64,000 nt of DNA from Furcasterigmium furcatum (lineage: Eukaryota > Ascomycota > Sordariomycetes > Glomerellales > Plectosphaerellaceae): contig BCIA01000003.1 of assembly GCA_001599815.1 (NCBI GenBank), forward strand, positions 4,960,001-5,024,000, written 5' to 3'. Shown in pieces: positions 8,806-19,619 of this stretch; within the stretch, counting starts at the first letter, position 1; every line of letters begins with the position of its first letter. Below the pieces are notes generated by a model that saw only the letters and a list, made by a program, of their open reading frames with translations, did no database searches and had not been told where the DNA came from. The position numbers were made by a program, and so were the translations under genes.

Positions 8806-11120
8806 CTACGTGGTTCGCATGCGGTCTGGGTCCTCCGGAGACCCGGGGATCCAAGTCGCGAAACCAAGATTCTGCATGAATTGGGCAGACTCTTCGGTCA
8901 TCCTTGCCCAGTATTAGCATATTCTCAGATTTGGATCCACAAGGAACGGAAGAAAGCTCACCAGTCCGTATTCTCTAGGATGTTCGAGTCGCCGACATAA
9001 GCGTGGTCTGGGCTCAGACCGCAGATCTCCTCCCATGTGTTGATAGTACTTGGCACCGGCTGAGCTGCTGGGTCTGTCATGGCCTGATCGAACATCCACG
9101 AGTACCCTATAGCTACTACAAGAGGGAAACAATCAGTTCAGTGATGTCTAAAACCATGCTATAATGTATAGGAGGACTCACTGGAATTTTGAGTTGTAGT
9201 CGTCGCGTCCGTATGAGTAGACATGGGTGTAAGACCCGTGTTCATGTTTGATAATGTGCGCCCAGGGGTGCTCCCTGTTGGCTCCTCTTCGGGGGTGAAG
9301 GATGGCCGAGGGCCCCAAAACTTGCTGGCATTCCTAAGACGACCAGCTTGCGCGGAGGAGGTTCTTGGGGTAAGACTCGCCTGGCGTCTTGAAAATTTGT
9401 AGCAGGTAACCAGGGGAGGAAGCATCCATGCCTCCGGTGATGTCTCGATGCTGCGCAACAGCGTGAATGTGGAGTTGAGGTCCAGCTGCTCTGACATTCC
9501 GGCAGGTGCTGAGTGGTCCGCTTGTGCCGCCGCAATCCAGTTCTCCGTGAACGTCAGAGCAAGATGTAAGTTTAGCAACTGAGGGGACCAAGCTGACGCG
9601 AGCTGGTTGTCGTCCATTTGTGACCCAAGCAGCGATGGCGGCTTGCAATGTGCCGGGAGTTGATCTCGACAGCGTTGAAGGCCGGCCCCAAGCTTTGCAA
9701 GCGAAGAGGTATTGAGAGAAGCCGATGGCCTAGAAATGGCGTCATTCAGAACACAGGCAATGAGAACCCAGTTGTTGAAGAAGCTGGCCGCCCTCAAAGG
9801 CTCGAAGACGCCGTGTAAAGGCCGGGTTCGGGAGATATCATGCTGGTCGTGCGCGACGATCCAAGGATCCCACTCGTCAGGTCCCGACTCGTCCAGGGGT
9901 CTGAGAGACGCAATATCGGAGCTTCTGAGGTGAGGTGGTGCCCCGATACGGCAAGAGAGAAAGGTGTCCAAGGCGAAGCAGGCCAGCAGCAACCGATGTC
10001 GATGAGTGCTGGAAGGTGATGCATTGCTCTGCGACGCAGCACTGGTCTGGTCTGGCAAAGCTAGCTCACCCAGACACATTCGCACAGCATGGCCGAGCAG
10101 TCGCCAGGCTGGCTTCAGAGCTCCGCGGCGTATTCGACAGAGCGACATGACGATTAGAGCCTGGACGTGGCCTGTGCTTGCCGCTTGATCTTCGTCGGGA
10201 ATAAGTCGTCGTGCGTAACCGTATGCTCGGTCAAATAGGGGAGATTGTAGAGGTTGATTTGGAGAGTTGCCTTCCGTGGTCTCCTGTCGTTGCTGCTCCT
10301 GTAATGAGGCGTATGCGATCACCGCCCAAAACACAGCGAGATTTCCGGATGATTCGGGTATGCCGACATCTGCCGTCGAGAAGAGGACTTGGAAGAGTTT
10401 GTGCTTCTCCACCAGCGGTAGCCAGCAATGGGTGTAGGAGAAGTACTGGTCCAGGAGTCGGCGAGAATCCTCTGGGAAACGGCATAGTTCCTGGTTGGAG
10501 TCGACTGGAAGCTGATGAGTGCCTCCTTGAGTGCCGGAGCTCGAGATACCAGTCGCACCTGGTGTTGGGGTCTCGTCGAAGGCGGGGATCGACGTCTCGA
10601 ATTCCTCTGCAGACCTGGCATTGCCAGCATCGGATTCTAGAGCCTCTTCGTCTTCTCCACTCGCATCCAGATGCTTCAGGCGACGATCCAGTTCCTGCTG
10701 AACTTGGCTTTCGTTCCATGCGACCCGTGGGGTGTCTGTCTCAGCGGCAAGCCGTGACTTGAGTGAGAACTTGCCGCCTGGTTCAAGGGTAAACTGGGCG
10801 TTTGTGAGCAGATTGCTGACGACCTTCTCCCCGTTCGGGACTGCCGTGAAGATGAGACCGAATAGCAGCTCTAGGGACTTGACGTATCCGGTTGGCAGCC
10901 CTCTTTTTCTACCGCCCCCATCGTAGGAGCAGATCTGCCCCATGGAGATGCAAGCGATGCATGTTGGACGTTCGCCATCGCAACGGCGTTTCCCGATGCG
11001 GCACGGGTCACAGGCCCGGCTCGTCCTCTTCCGCTTGAGATCTGTCCTTGCCGTGCCTGGATCTGCCTGGCCCTGGCCGAGCAGTTGCGAGCCGGAGTCT
11101 GACACTGATCCTTCTGCCAT
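8806..11120 (-). CDS. Zn2Cys6 transcription activator, QutA/QA-1F-like, 3 exons
   Basis: Predicted nuclear activator of the quinate genes. Exon 1 is 11120-9182. Exon 2 is 9112-8962, or starts at 9115 with the alternative acceptor. Exon 3 is 8902-8806. The product is 728 residues (729 with the alternative acceptor). The zinc cluster has Cys at 37, 40, 47, 54, 57 and 64 (CDPCRIGKRRC..CIACISMGQIC), followed by a QA-1F-like linker, KRGLPTGYVKSLELLFG. A fungal-specific middle domain covers roughly residues 210-560. Reading on past the first in-frame stop loses the C-terminus; splicing (GTGAGT..TAGTAG; GTGAGC..CAAG) recovers a tail with TINTWEEICGLSPDHAYVGD and AQFMQNLGFATWIP, of the type seen at the end of such activators. 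It is divergent from the repressor gene, as in known qa/qut clusters. Identity as QutA rests on the linker plus context. Confidence 0.82.
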
Positions 11121-11634
11121 CGGAGCTAGGTGGGGGCTTGGGTTGATGGGAACTGCAGGAGTTCATGGCATGCTCAATGCGGGCAAGGCGACAGGTTGCA
11201 TGGCTGATGCCTCGGCTGACGACTGGAAGCGGATGTATTTTCTAGAGGAAAAAAGGACTGAGAGGGTAGAATCGTGAAGTAGAGTAGTGAGGATGAAGTC
11301 CGACCAATCCCCAGACATGACGGAACTTCAAGTTGAGGTGAGGTGAAGCTAATTAGCCCTCGGCTGAGTCGGGACAGATTAGCGCCCCGCCCCCTGTATT
11401 GCATGCCCCGTTAGTCGCTAGCCCCTGACGCGAGGTGCCCCAGAAGCGCTAGCGGGGCCCCCGAAGTTGGCAGCTGGAGCCCCGGTCCGGGTGAAGTTCC
11501 TCATCTTCATCTCTCACACCCACATGAACAACCACCAACAGACCTCTTCTGTCAACGCCCGATCAGCAATGAAATCAAGCTACGGTCGTGGGCCGTTTCC
11601 TGGAATTCTGCCGTCAACTGCGTCCTAGCACGTC
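11121..11634. promoter_or_regulatory. Divergent promoter of activator and repressor genes
   Basis: The 514 bp between the two regulator genes contain the GCTAGCCCCTGA motif (11417-11428), shared with the dehydratase and second-carrier promoters, a nearby CTAGCGGGGCC, and CGGTCCGGG with CGG half-sites. No clear TATA box is seen. Autoregulation is plausible for qa/qut regulators but is not shown by sequence. Confidence 0.45.
11417..11428. promoter_or_regulatory. GCTAGCCCCTGA motif
   Basis: An exact 12-bp match to 8774-8785, in the shared promoter of the two regulators. Confidence 0.3.
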
Positions 11635-14257
11635 ATGCACGCTCCCCAAACCCCCGTGGGCGGCCCCTCAGCACCCTGCGATGACGACCTTAATGGCATC
11701 CTGCCGCGCCCTCCTCTTCGGCTCTTGTCAGGCTCGAAGACCTCGATCTTTCTTCTCGGATCTCAAGGGACCGGGAAGTCCACCCTGGGAATTATCGCAT
11801 CTGTCCACCTCGGGCGACGGCTGATCGACTGGGAGACCTACTTCCATCAACACACCGGAACCCCATGGACACCGCCCTCTGGGGATCCCGCGGCCCGGGC
11901 GAAGACATCCTCGGAACACTACCGGGTCTTGGAGAGTCTCGTCGTGAACTACTCCGAGATACACGTGGTTGTCTGCCCGCTTGAATGCCTGCGCATCGAT
12001 GGAGCCCAGCTGCTCTTCAGACGCCTGGCTCGAACGTCGCCAGTCATTCTGGTCCTGAGCGATCTGGTCACCGACAACTCGTTTGCCGGCACGATTCCGG
12101 GACTCGATCTGGAACTCTGCCTTACTTGCAGCAGCCACGCCTATTTCAACCTGTCTGAGGAGTGCCATAGCCCGGCCAGGAGTCCTGAGCGGCCCACGGA
12201 GAAGTCACTGGGCGGTCCCTCAACGCCCACCCTCCCAACGCGCTTCCTGCACCTCAAGAGACTTGAACAAGAGTTCATTCGCTTCCTCGGCAAGGTCCTC
12301 AGGACTGCACTATTCAATGTGCAGACTGACACTATCATCGATGTGCCTCTGCTGCTGAGAAACGAGTACACCTATGTGCTCCCGGTCGGTCTGGCTGACC
12401 TCGCTCAGGACAGCAACCTCTGCGAAATTATCGACGACGCAGTCGATTCCATAGAGCTAATAATCGACATACCCAGAGACCAGACTGGCAAGTCCATGCC
12501 TGACCTCCTTGCGTCGATCGCCCGGGGCGTGACACGTCTCCGTCGGGTCTTCTGCGGGCCCATTATCTACCATGTCGAGTTCCCCGTATCACCCAGCAAG
12601 CTTGTTCTGTTGTATCGTCAGTCGATTTATTTTGGCCTGCGGCTGGGCGTCGATTACCTCACCATCGACTTGCGCTGCCACGACTACACCATCCAGAGAC
12701 TCGTCAACTGCCGGGCCAACACAAGCATCATAGGGCACCTCCACGACCCAGCACCGGGAGAGTCTGGTTGGCAAAGCCCGGAACGTCTGCGGCAATTCAA
12801 CCATGCAAAGTCTTCAGGCTTCCAAGTCATCCGGTTGACGCAGGTGGCCCAGTCCAAGTCGGACAATCTGGCCGTTCAGCATTTCATACACAGCACCGGA
12901 GCCTCGCCGACTCGCTCTCCGAGCCTGATAGCGTACAATACCGGTCCTCTCGGCAAGACGTCATGCTGTTTCAACAATGCTTTCACGCCCGTCCGCCCAT
13001 GCCGACCAACGATGCCGCACAGCACCCCGCCAAGGGACGATGGATCCGGGGACCTGATCAGCATCCCTGAAGCTCAGAGGGCGCTCTTTTCTTCCTTCTT
13101 CAACGATCCATTGAAGATGTACATTGTAGGCACAGACGTTTCGAGGAGTCTGGCGCCCTTGGTGTACGATGTCGCCCTGAAGCATGTCGGTATCCCGCAT
13201 AGCTTCGACATTCAGAACGCTACCGCAGCCAGCGACCTGAAGCCTCTGCTTTATGACGAGAATTTTGGAGGTGCTAGTCTTGCTCAAGGCTTCAAACTTT
13301 CAATCCTGCCGCTCATAGAGCGTCTCTCAGTATCGTCCAGTGTCATCGGCGCGGTCAACACCATCATTCCCATTCGGTGCGAGTGGAAGCGCGACGCCGA
13401 AGACAGAAGGCCTCCTGTAGCCTTCTGGAGAGACCGCAACCACGCGGGGCCCGTCAAGGGGCTGTACGGAGAAAACACGGACTGGATCGGCATGTACAGG
13501 TGCGTGAAGAAGAGACTGTCGCCTGTCAACGCAGTCAATTCCAAGACGTCGGGGCTGGTGCTCGGAGCCGGCGGCATGGCTCGAGCTGCAGTGTACGCCA
13601 TGATTCAGATGGGCGTGAGGAATATTTTCGTCCACAACAGAACAACATCCAGGGCCACCGAGCTGGCCGCATACTTCAACAGCCTCGGCGATGAGCAGGC
13701 AACCGTTGACCCGACAAGGTCAACTCCCGAACGGCAAACGAGGAATCTGCGCCATTGGAAAGCGAAAGTTCATGTGATCGAGGAATTCGGCCAACAGTGG
13801 CCAGCTGGATTCGCTCAGCCGACAATCGTCATATCTTGCCTGCGGGCGTCACCAGGGACGGGACAGCCGACCCCCAACATCACCATGCCACCCAACTGGC
13901 TCAGGAGCCCCCACGGCGGCGTTGTCGTTGACGTGAGTTACCCACCGCTCCCTTTCAGAGACTCAGCTGACCGACGAACAAAAGACCGGCTACGAGCCCC
14001 TGATCAGCCCGCTGGTGGCCCAGATGCACCAGGAGGCGCATCGAGGGTGGATCACCGTCGACGGCTTCCACATCCTGCCGGAGCAGGCGGCGGCGCAGTT
14101 CGAGCTCTTCACCGGGAGGAGAGCCCCTCGGTTGCGGATGGCGGCCGAAATCTTGAAGAGGCACCGGTCAGATCCGGATCCGAGGACCAGGGAGTTGGTA
14201 GAACTCCGCCTCAGGGACATTTTTGCGGAGCTTGGGCTGGACGGCTCCGGCGAGTGA
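11635..14257 (+). CDS. Quinate repressor QutR/QA-1S-like (AROM-derived), with an apparent frameshift near 13955
   Basis: The protein is built like the last three domains of the pentafunctional AROM protein but serves as a repressor that binds QutA-type activators. Domains in order: a shikimate-kinase-like domain with an intact P-loop (GSQGTGKST, residues 42-50); a dehydroquinase-like domain (about 260-460, VGLADLAQDSNLCEIIDD); and a shikimate-dehydrogenase-like domain from about 493 (IVGTDVSRSLAPLVYD, GAVNTII, GENTDWIG, LGAGGMARAAVYAM). The catalytic SVTMPxK block is replaced by ASLAQGFKLSI, fitting loss of activity. The first frame keeps VVVDVSYPPL up to about 13950. The rest of the domain (TQLTDEQKTGYEPLISPL, GWITVDGFHILPEQAAAQF, TGRRAPRLRM) is in another frame ending at 14257. 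A single-step shift in the AGAGA tract near 13957 explains it. Real mutation or sequence error cannot be told apart here. Confidence 0.85.
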
Positions 14258-14665
14258 GTGGTTGGAGGTGCATTCGCGAGAACATCAGAGGTGCGCTGCT
14301 TCCATGGAGAACGCTGATTTCCTACTCCTGCGTGTATGGTTCGATACATGTATCTACAGCCTGCCTGGTGCCGAAAGACTTGAATGGCGGCTTTAATGGC
14401 ATACAGTAGGGGTAGGCCATACTTTCTGTTGTGTAGGTAGTTCCGCTCAACGGGTCTGGTGTCGGAGACTTATCCGTCGGATGCTGACTCCGGCGTGTCT
14501 TCGTATTGTTGCCCAAACCACCAGTAGAAACTTGGTTGGAAGCTAGTAATAAACAGTAACAAAGACCCCAGAGAGATTCAGGAAGCAATTCGGCCCAAGG
14601 TCTTCCTCATTTCCACCAAGATATCAGAATCCCGAAGCTTGTGCTTGGATTCGACAATCGTCAAC
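14258..14665. other. Intergenic region
   Basis: About 400 bp between the repressor and the SMP-30 gene. No coding signal. A TTATCC occurs near 14470 but is not part of a palindrome. Confidence 0.4.
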
Positions 14666-15568
14666 ATGGCACCACCATTGCATCAGCGCTGGGTCGTTGA
14701 TCAGCCCTTCCTAGACGCTAAACTAAAGCTGGGGGAAGGCCCATACTTTGAGGAGAAATCTAATATCCTGAGATTCGTGGATATCATCCAACATCAAGTA
14801 CACCAAGTCTCCTTGTCCGAGGGAGTCTCAACACGCTCGGTTTTACAACTGGACGTCTCGGTGTCGTTCATTGCCGGCATCCGTGGACACAGTCTATCAG
14901 AAAAGGTCCTTGTGGGTCTCAAGCACGGTGTCGCCCTCCTATGCAGCAAGACGGGAAGATACGAATACCTGGCCAAGCTCGACCTCCCAGATGGAGACCG
15001 CATCAGAACGAACGACGGAGCAGTTGGCCCAGACGGTTCTGTGTGGTTCGGCACAATGACCGACTTCGGGCATGATCAGGCCCCTGAAGGTGCTCTACTT
15101 CGATATCGTCGCGGGAAGATTGAGAGTGTGCTCGAAGGCTTGACCGTCCCGAACGGAATCGCCTGGTCACCAGGGAATGACACGATGTACTTTGTGCACT
15201 CTTCGGCCAAACAGATTCTGGCTTTCCGTTATAGCTCTGACGGAGATGTCTCCGACCGGGCCCTTCTGTATCAGCATGACGGTCCAGGCGTTCCTGATGG
15301 GCTTCGAGTCGATGTTGAAGGGAACCTGTGGGTGGCGATTTGGGGCGAGGGCCGGGTTCTGCGTCTTTCCAAGGCTGGGAATGTCACGGGCGAGGTTATG
15401 TTGCCTACCCAGTTCGCAACCTGTCCGGAGTTTGTCGGTACGGAACTATTCATAACCACAGCAGAAGATGAGGAAGGAGAGGATGTTAGCCGCAGATACG
15501 ATGGTGCCCTATTCCGGGTAGATGTTGGAACTCGGGGTCTGCTTCACAACACCTTCGACTTGAGTTAA
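14666..15568 (+). CDS. SMP-30/gluconolactonase/regucalcin-like lactone hydrolase
   Basis: A single exon of 300 residues from ATG 14666. Members are six-bladed beta-propellers that hydrolyse sugar lactones with one bound divalent metal. The family signature is complete: GEGPYF with the metal-binding Glu near the N-terminus, RTNDGAVGPDGSVWFGTM, VPNGIAWSPGNDTMYF with the metal-ligand Asn, and VPDGLRVDVEGNLWVAIW with the catalytic/ligand Asp, ending in ELFITTAEDEE. No signal peptide is seen, so it is probably cytosolic. It lies downstream of the repressor in the same direction, so it could belong to the cluster as a sugar-acid or lactone accessory step. The substrate is unknown. Confidence 0.88.
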   Translation: MAPPLHQRWVVDQPFLDAKLKLGEGPYFEEKSNILRFVDIIQHQVHQVSLSEGVSTRSVLQLDVSVSFIAGIRGHSLSEKVLVGLKHGVALLCSKTGRYEYLAKLDLPDGDRIRTNDGAVGPDGSVWFGTMTDFGHDQAPEGALLRYRRGKIESVLEGLTVPNGIAWSPGNDTMYFVHSSAKQILAFRYSSDGDVSDRALLYQHDGPGVPDGLRVDVEGNLWVAIWGEGRVLRLSKAGNVTGEVMLPTQFATCPEFVGTELFITTAEDEEGEDVSRRYDGALFRVDVGTRGLLHNTFDLS

Positions 15569-16111
15569 GGAGACGAAGATAAAGATATTACTCTCTTTCC
15601 TCCAATGTTTAAACAGAGTAAAAGTAGACGAAGTAAGCTAAAGATTTTATATATTTAGATATATCTAGAGTTATATACTATTAACTACTTAAACAGTACA
15701 GCCTTCCGATGCGACCTCCCGCGAAAGGGACTACTTGTGCCATCCAGCCAGAACACGTTCATCAGTGAGGCGGGGCATGACGAACAACGAGCTCATTATT
15801 TATGCACTTCCGCTGGGACAGACTTATTGCTCTTCCTCGGGGACGACTCCTATCCCCTCAAGCAATGCCCACGTTGCTCCCCGCGACCTCCTGGTTCAGT
15901 GTAGACCCTTATTCAAGAGTCATATTCTCGTGGCAACGTGAGATGCCTTGCATGCTGAATTTTCCACCGCGCGTCGTCGGATACAAATTAGCAGATCCTG
16001 CCCAAACCCTGTCACGAGTGCGATGGATACTTTTCCGGGCCCGCTGCCGCTCGGATGATCTGCAGATCGACGCCATCCGAGGCCGCCGGGCGGAGCTCGG
16101 AAGCAAGTGGT
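15569..16111. other. AT-rich intergenic stretch
   Basis: Bases 15590-15695 are strongly AT-rich with TATATATTTAGATATATC-like runs, in contrast to the GC-rich surroundings. The rest (15700-16111) has open frames without recognisable homology. It may include decayed upstream parts of the GH35 remnant. Confidence 0.4.
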
Positions 16112-16355
16112 GTACGTTCTTTTCTGGGAGGCTGTGGTCCGTGTTCGTGTCATTAACCGTTAAGCAGTCCCGCCAGGAATCCTCGACTACCATGGCGATA
16201 ACACAATTGGTCTGAATATCTGGGCCATGGATGACGCCGGCGGCGCCGTGGAGGTTAGCTGGAAGGTCCTTGGCGTGCACAGCTCTGCCTTTGACCTGTC
16301 CTTCGACACTCAGCATCTCCGTCCTGGCTGGTTCGACCGTAGCCAGTATGCCTAA
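16112..16355 (+). pseudogene. Remnant of a GH35 beta-galactosidase: last intron and terminal exon
   Basis: An exon at 16168-16355 reads PPGILDYHGDNTIG, LNIWAMDDAGGAVEVSWKV, FDLSFDTQHLRPGWFDRSQY and then a stop. This is the C-terminal jelly-roll end typical of fungal GH35 beta-galactosidases. It is preceded by an intact-looking intron (GTACGT at 16112, a CATTAAC branch, AAGCAG ending at 16167). Upstream, only a short stretch (AELGSKW) could be related; the roughly 900 residues of a normal GH35 enzyme are missing because the SMP-30 gene lies just before. I read it as a truncated relic. Its position beside a sugar-carrier gene suggests a former beta-galactoside module. Confidence 0.55.
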
Positions 16356-16606
16356 AAGATCACTGGGGGGTTGCCACCGCATCAACTGCAACGCACCGAT
16401 CTCCGCCTTTGGCAAGATGTATATAGTCGGACAACGCAGAAGGCACTTCAACCGTGCAATCTTGTGGATGTTTCCGCACGTAAAATACAAGGACAAAGAA
16501 CACAAAAGTGTCTTCTTCGAGCTTGAAACCGCCCTGAGCCCGGTGGATGAGTTCCTCCTCCCGGCGGGCCATTCCCAGTACACAGAATGGCTGTCGAGTT
16601 GCGCGG

Positions 16607-18552
16607 TTAGACGGCCTCGCGACGAACCTCAGTGGTTGACTCCTCCACGCCAGCGGCCCTCTTGTCATCGAAAAGGTCAGTCTCGGGGGAGGGGTTCAGG
16701 CCCACGTCTCTCCGGGCCTGTTCCAGGAGAATCAGGTCTTCTGCTCCGGTGTGGCTGCCGAAGACCCTATCCATTTCCTCAAGGGTCGCACCCTTTGTCT
16801 CAGGGAGGCAGTACCACACCCACACGATGCCGCCGGCAAGGAAAACGGCGAAGAAGATGTAAGTGCCCCAGCCCCAGGCGTCGAACATGGCTGGAACGAA
16901 GAACGCAACGGCGAAGTTGTTCGTCTGTATAAGAATCATGTCAGCTGCGGAACGGGAAAGGAGTCGAGAGGATTGCTACGCACCCAGTTGCTCGACGCGC
17001 CGATCGAAGCACCCTTGGACCGGATGGAAAGGGGGAAGATCTCGGAGACCAGGACCCAGGAGACCGGGCCCCAGGTGGCTCCGAACGCTCCCACGTAGAT
17101 CCACACGAAAACGACAGCAACCCAGCCGGCGACCTCGTTGTTCGCCCAGTCATGGTGGAACTTTGCATCGATGATGCCCGGGATGACCATCGAGATCCAC
17201 ATGACGATCGAGCCGATGATGAGCATAGGCTTACGCCCGACCTTGTCGATGAGCGGCATCGCGGGAAGCGTGGAGATGAAGAACACGACGCCTGTCACGC
17301 CGCTGGCGAGAAGGGCCAGGGTTCCTCCGGTGAGGCCGAGACTCTCGAAGACGTCGGCGGCGTAGTAGATGATGGCGTCGATACCACTGCGTTCGCGTGT
17401 CAGTAATGAAGATGTTACCAGAGATGGACGGGATCGTAGACAAACCTCCACTGCTGGAAGAACATGACAAGCCACGCGGTAGACACACGCTTGAAGTTGT
17501 CCCAGGTCCTGATGATCTGCCAGTACTGCGCGGCCTCGCGAACCCAGACCGAAGTCTTCTCCTTCTCGGCCAGGCGGGGGAATGCCTTCTGGAAGGCGCG
17601 CTGCTCGAACAGGCACTCAGCCTTGATCTCCATCAGCTCGATCTGGATGAGCTCGTCCTCCTGTGGGAGGTTGCGCAGGTAGGCAAGGGTCTTCAGGGCC
17701 TCCTCATCGCGGCCTTGCTTGACGAGCCATCGGGGGGAGAATGGGAGCCACCAGATTCCGAGCGCCAGGATGGCGGCCGGCACACCCTGGATGTATGACG
17801 GCAGTCTCCACGCCAGATCGGTCTGTCCATCTCCAGTCCCGCCGATGTAGTTGCTTCCGTAGCCGACCCAGAAGGACAGCATGATACCGAGGATTGTGCA
17901 GAATTGGTAGAATGAGACGATGAAACCGCGCAGCTCGGGCGACGAGAGCTCGGCGTTGTAGAGAGGCCTGCGCAGGGTTACTTGTCAGTGTTGGGTTCAT
18001 TACGCGAAGGACCAGGGATATGCTGGGACTGGACATACCCGACGCCGCTGAATGTGCCAACGCCAATGCCCGTGAAGAATCGGCCGGCGTAGAGCATCTC
18101 CGGCTTGAGGTAGCTCGCGCCCGTGTAGAGATAGCTGCCGAGAACAACCCAGAGGCAGGCCATGAACATGGTGTACTTGCGGGAGAAGACCTCGCCAAAG
18201 ACGCCTGCGGAGAGGGAGCCGAGAATACCTCCGAGCTGCAGGACCGAGGTGAGCCATCCCTTGTTGCTGGCAGACTCGGCAATAGTTGGGAAGTTCTCCT
18301 TGAATCGGGTCATGACGAAAGACTGGCCGAGGACACCTTGCTGGTAGCCATATTCGAAGCCTCCAAATCTGCATGGGCCTCGATTAGATATGTTCTGGAC
18401 GTATTTGTTCCGGCTGTACCTGGGGCGGGCATTGCTTACGATGCGAACAGAGCGATGATGATGATCTTGGGGTTGTTCCAGAGGGTCTTCCAACGTGTCT
18501 TGTAGGCCTCGTCGGCGCGCCTCCGGGCCGCGGACTTGACGTTGGTGTTCAT
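16607..18552 (-). CDS. MFS sugar transporter, 5 exons
   Basis: Exons on the minus strand: 18552-18440, 18368-18039, 17967-17446, 17386-16984 and 16924-16607, giving 561 residues. All four introns have GT-AG ends and restore family blocks. The protein starts MNTNVKSAARRRADEAY. It shows FGGFEYGYQQGVLGQSFVM in helix 1, GRFFTGIGVGTFSGVGPLYNAE, SPELRGFIVSFYQF, PFSPRWLVKQG, GIDAIIYYAADVFESLG in helix 7, DKVGRKPMLIIG, and PETKGATLEEMDRVFG at the end. Twelve membrane helices are expected. It should import monosaccharides, a disaccharide or quinate by proton symport. The adjacent GH35 relic hints at galactosides, and the quinate cluster at quinate; neither is decided. Confidence 0.88.
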
Positions 18553-19619
18553 GATGGGCAGAATTGCAAGGACCAGGCGGAGGAAGCTGCGTGAGTGAAG
18601 CTGATGATGTCGACCTCATGTCTGATTTTGCCGGGCGGTGCAGATCTGATTTATACACCCCGCAAGGTGCTTCGGATTTCCCAAAAGATCAACGCACGAT
18701 CGATTGAGGAAGTATTAAGCCCTTGGTCACTCGGCCACTCAGGCCCTGATTCCGTCATGATCAGCACATTACTAGCACATGGCCGAGGCGGGGGGCGGGG
18801 TCGAGGTCAGGGTCCCCAGGGGGGAAGACTTGACTCGTCTCGCCCCTTGCTGCCAAGATCGTGGAGTTGAGGAGGAGAAGCGACTTGAACGGGAAATCTA
18901 GCCCCTGTTCGCGGGAAATACAGCCGTTCGCAGACCTGAGCGGTTTAAATTTCCTAGAATGGAGGGAACTTGATCATACCCCTCCAGATGCAGATACTTC
19001 GCACCAAGGAAACTGCAGGTTATGCTTGGAGTGACCGTTGGTGGCTCGTGGTCCCCCATGGGGTTTCCGCGAATCCTTGGCTCGGCAAATACCCGAGCCG
19101 ACGTGCGTCTACCATGGATCGGATACCCAAAGGGGCAACTATACGCCCCACCAGGGGATTGTCTGATAGGTGAGATGCCCGGCATTTCGCATTCCTACTG
19201 GGAGGTGTTCTCTGCTCCTGAGAGAGGGTTCACTTGTGCTCTGGTTGAGAGAAGAGGGTGCCGCTGCGCTTCGAAGGACTTTCACTTTTGTATGTTAACT
19301 CACGAAGTCGCTGGACGTTGGCATCAACCGGGGAGTGCCTGAACTAACACACGGCCATCAAGCCACTACCGATTATAGCGTAAGCTTCAACCGCCGAACG
19401 TACCAATCACCATCATCTCGCGGAACCGCTCCTGGGTGCCGCCGCGAATAGGCCGGACACCCGGCAGCCAAAGGTCGGCAGGGAACCGAAACGGTCCGTC
19501 GCACGTGGAGCTATCCGACGGGTGATCGGGGAGATTGTTCTGCGTATATTCTCCGGGATGGCCTCTTACTCAACTGCAGATAATTCTAAAGGTAACCCCA
19601 AGTCGACTCAGCACTCGGA
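18553..19619. other. Promoter of the second carrier and intergenic region
   Basis: CTAGCCCCTG at 18898-18907 repeats the motif found in the regulator promoter. On the minus strand, 19395-19560 is open for about 55 codons ending in a stop, but I cannot place it in a family and do not call it a gene. Nothing else is visible. Confidence 0.4.
18898..18907. promoter_or_regulatory. CTAGCCCCTG motif upstream of the second carrier
   Basis: Third copy of the motif at 8774 and 11417, about 345 bp before the carrier ATG. Confidence 0.3.

Noticed and set aside
13933..13966. A 34-bp intron in the repressor gene
   Set aside because: Too short for spliceosomal splicing and it would remove the conserved VSYPPL residues; a frameshift fits better.
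14340..14360. tRNA B-box-like GGTTCGATACA
   Set aside because: No A-box at the right distance and no cloverleaf could be folded around it.
19395..19560. Open minus-strand stretch of about 55 codons (LPGVRPIRGGTQERFREMM)
   Set aside because: Looks faintly protein-like but cannot be placed in a family, has no start or convincing splice partner, and is short enough to be chance.
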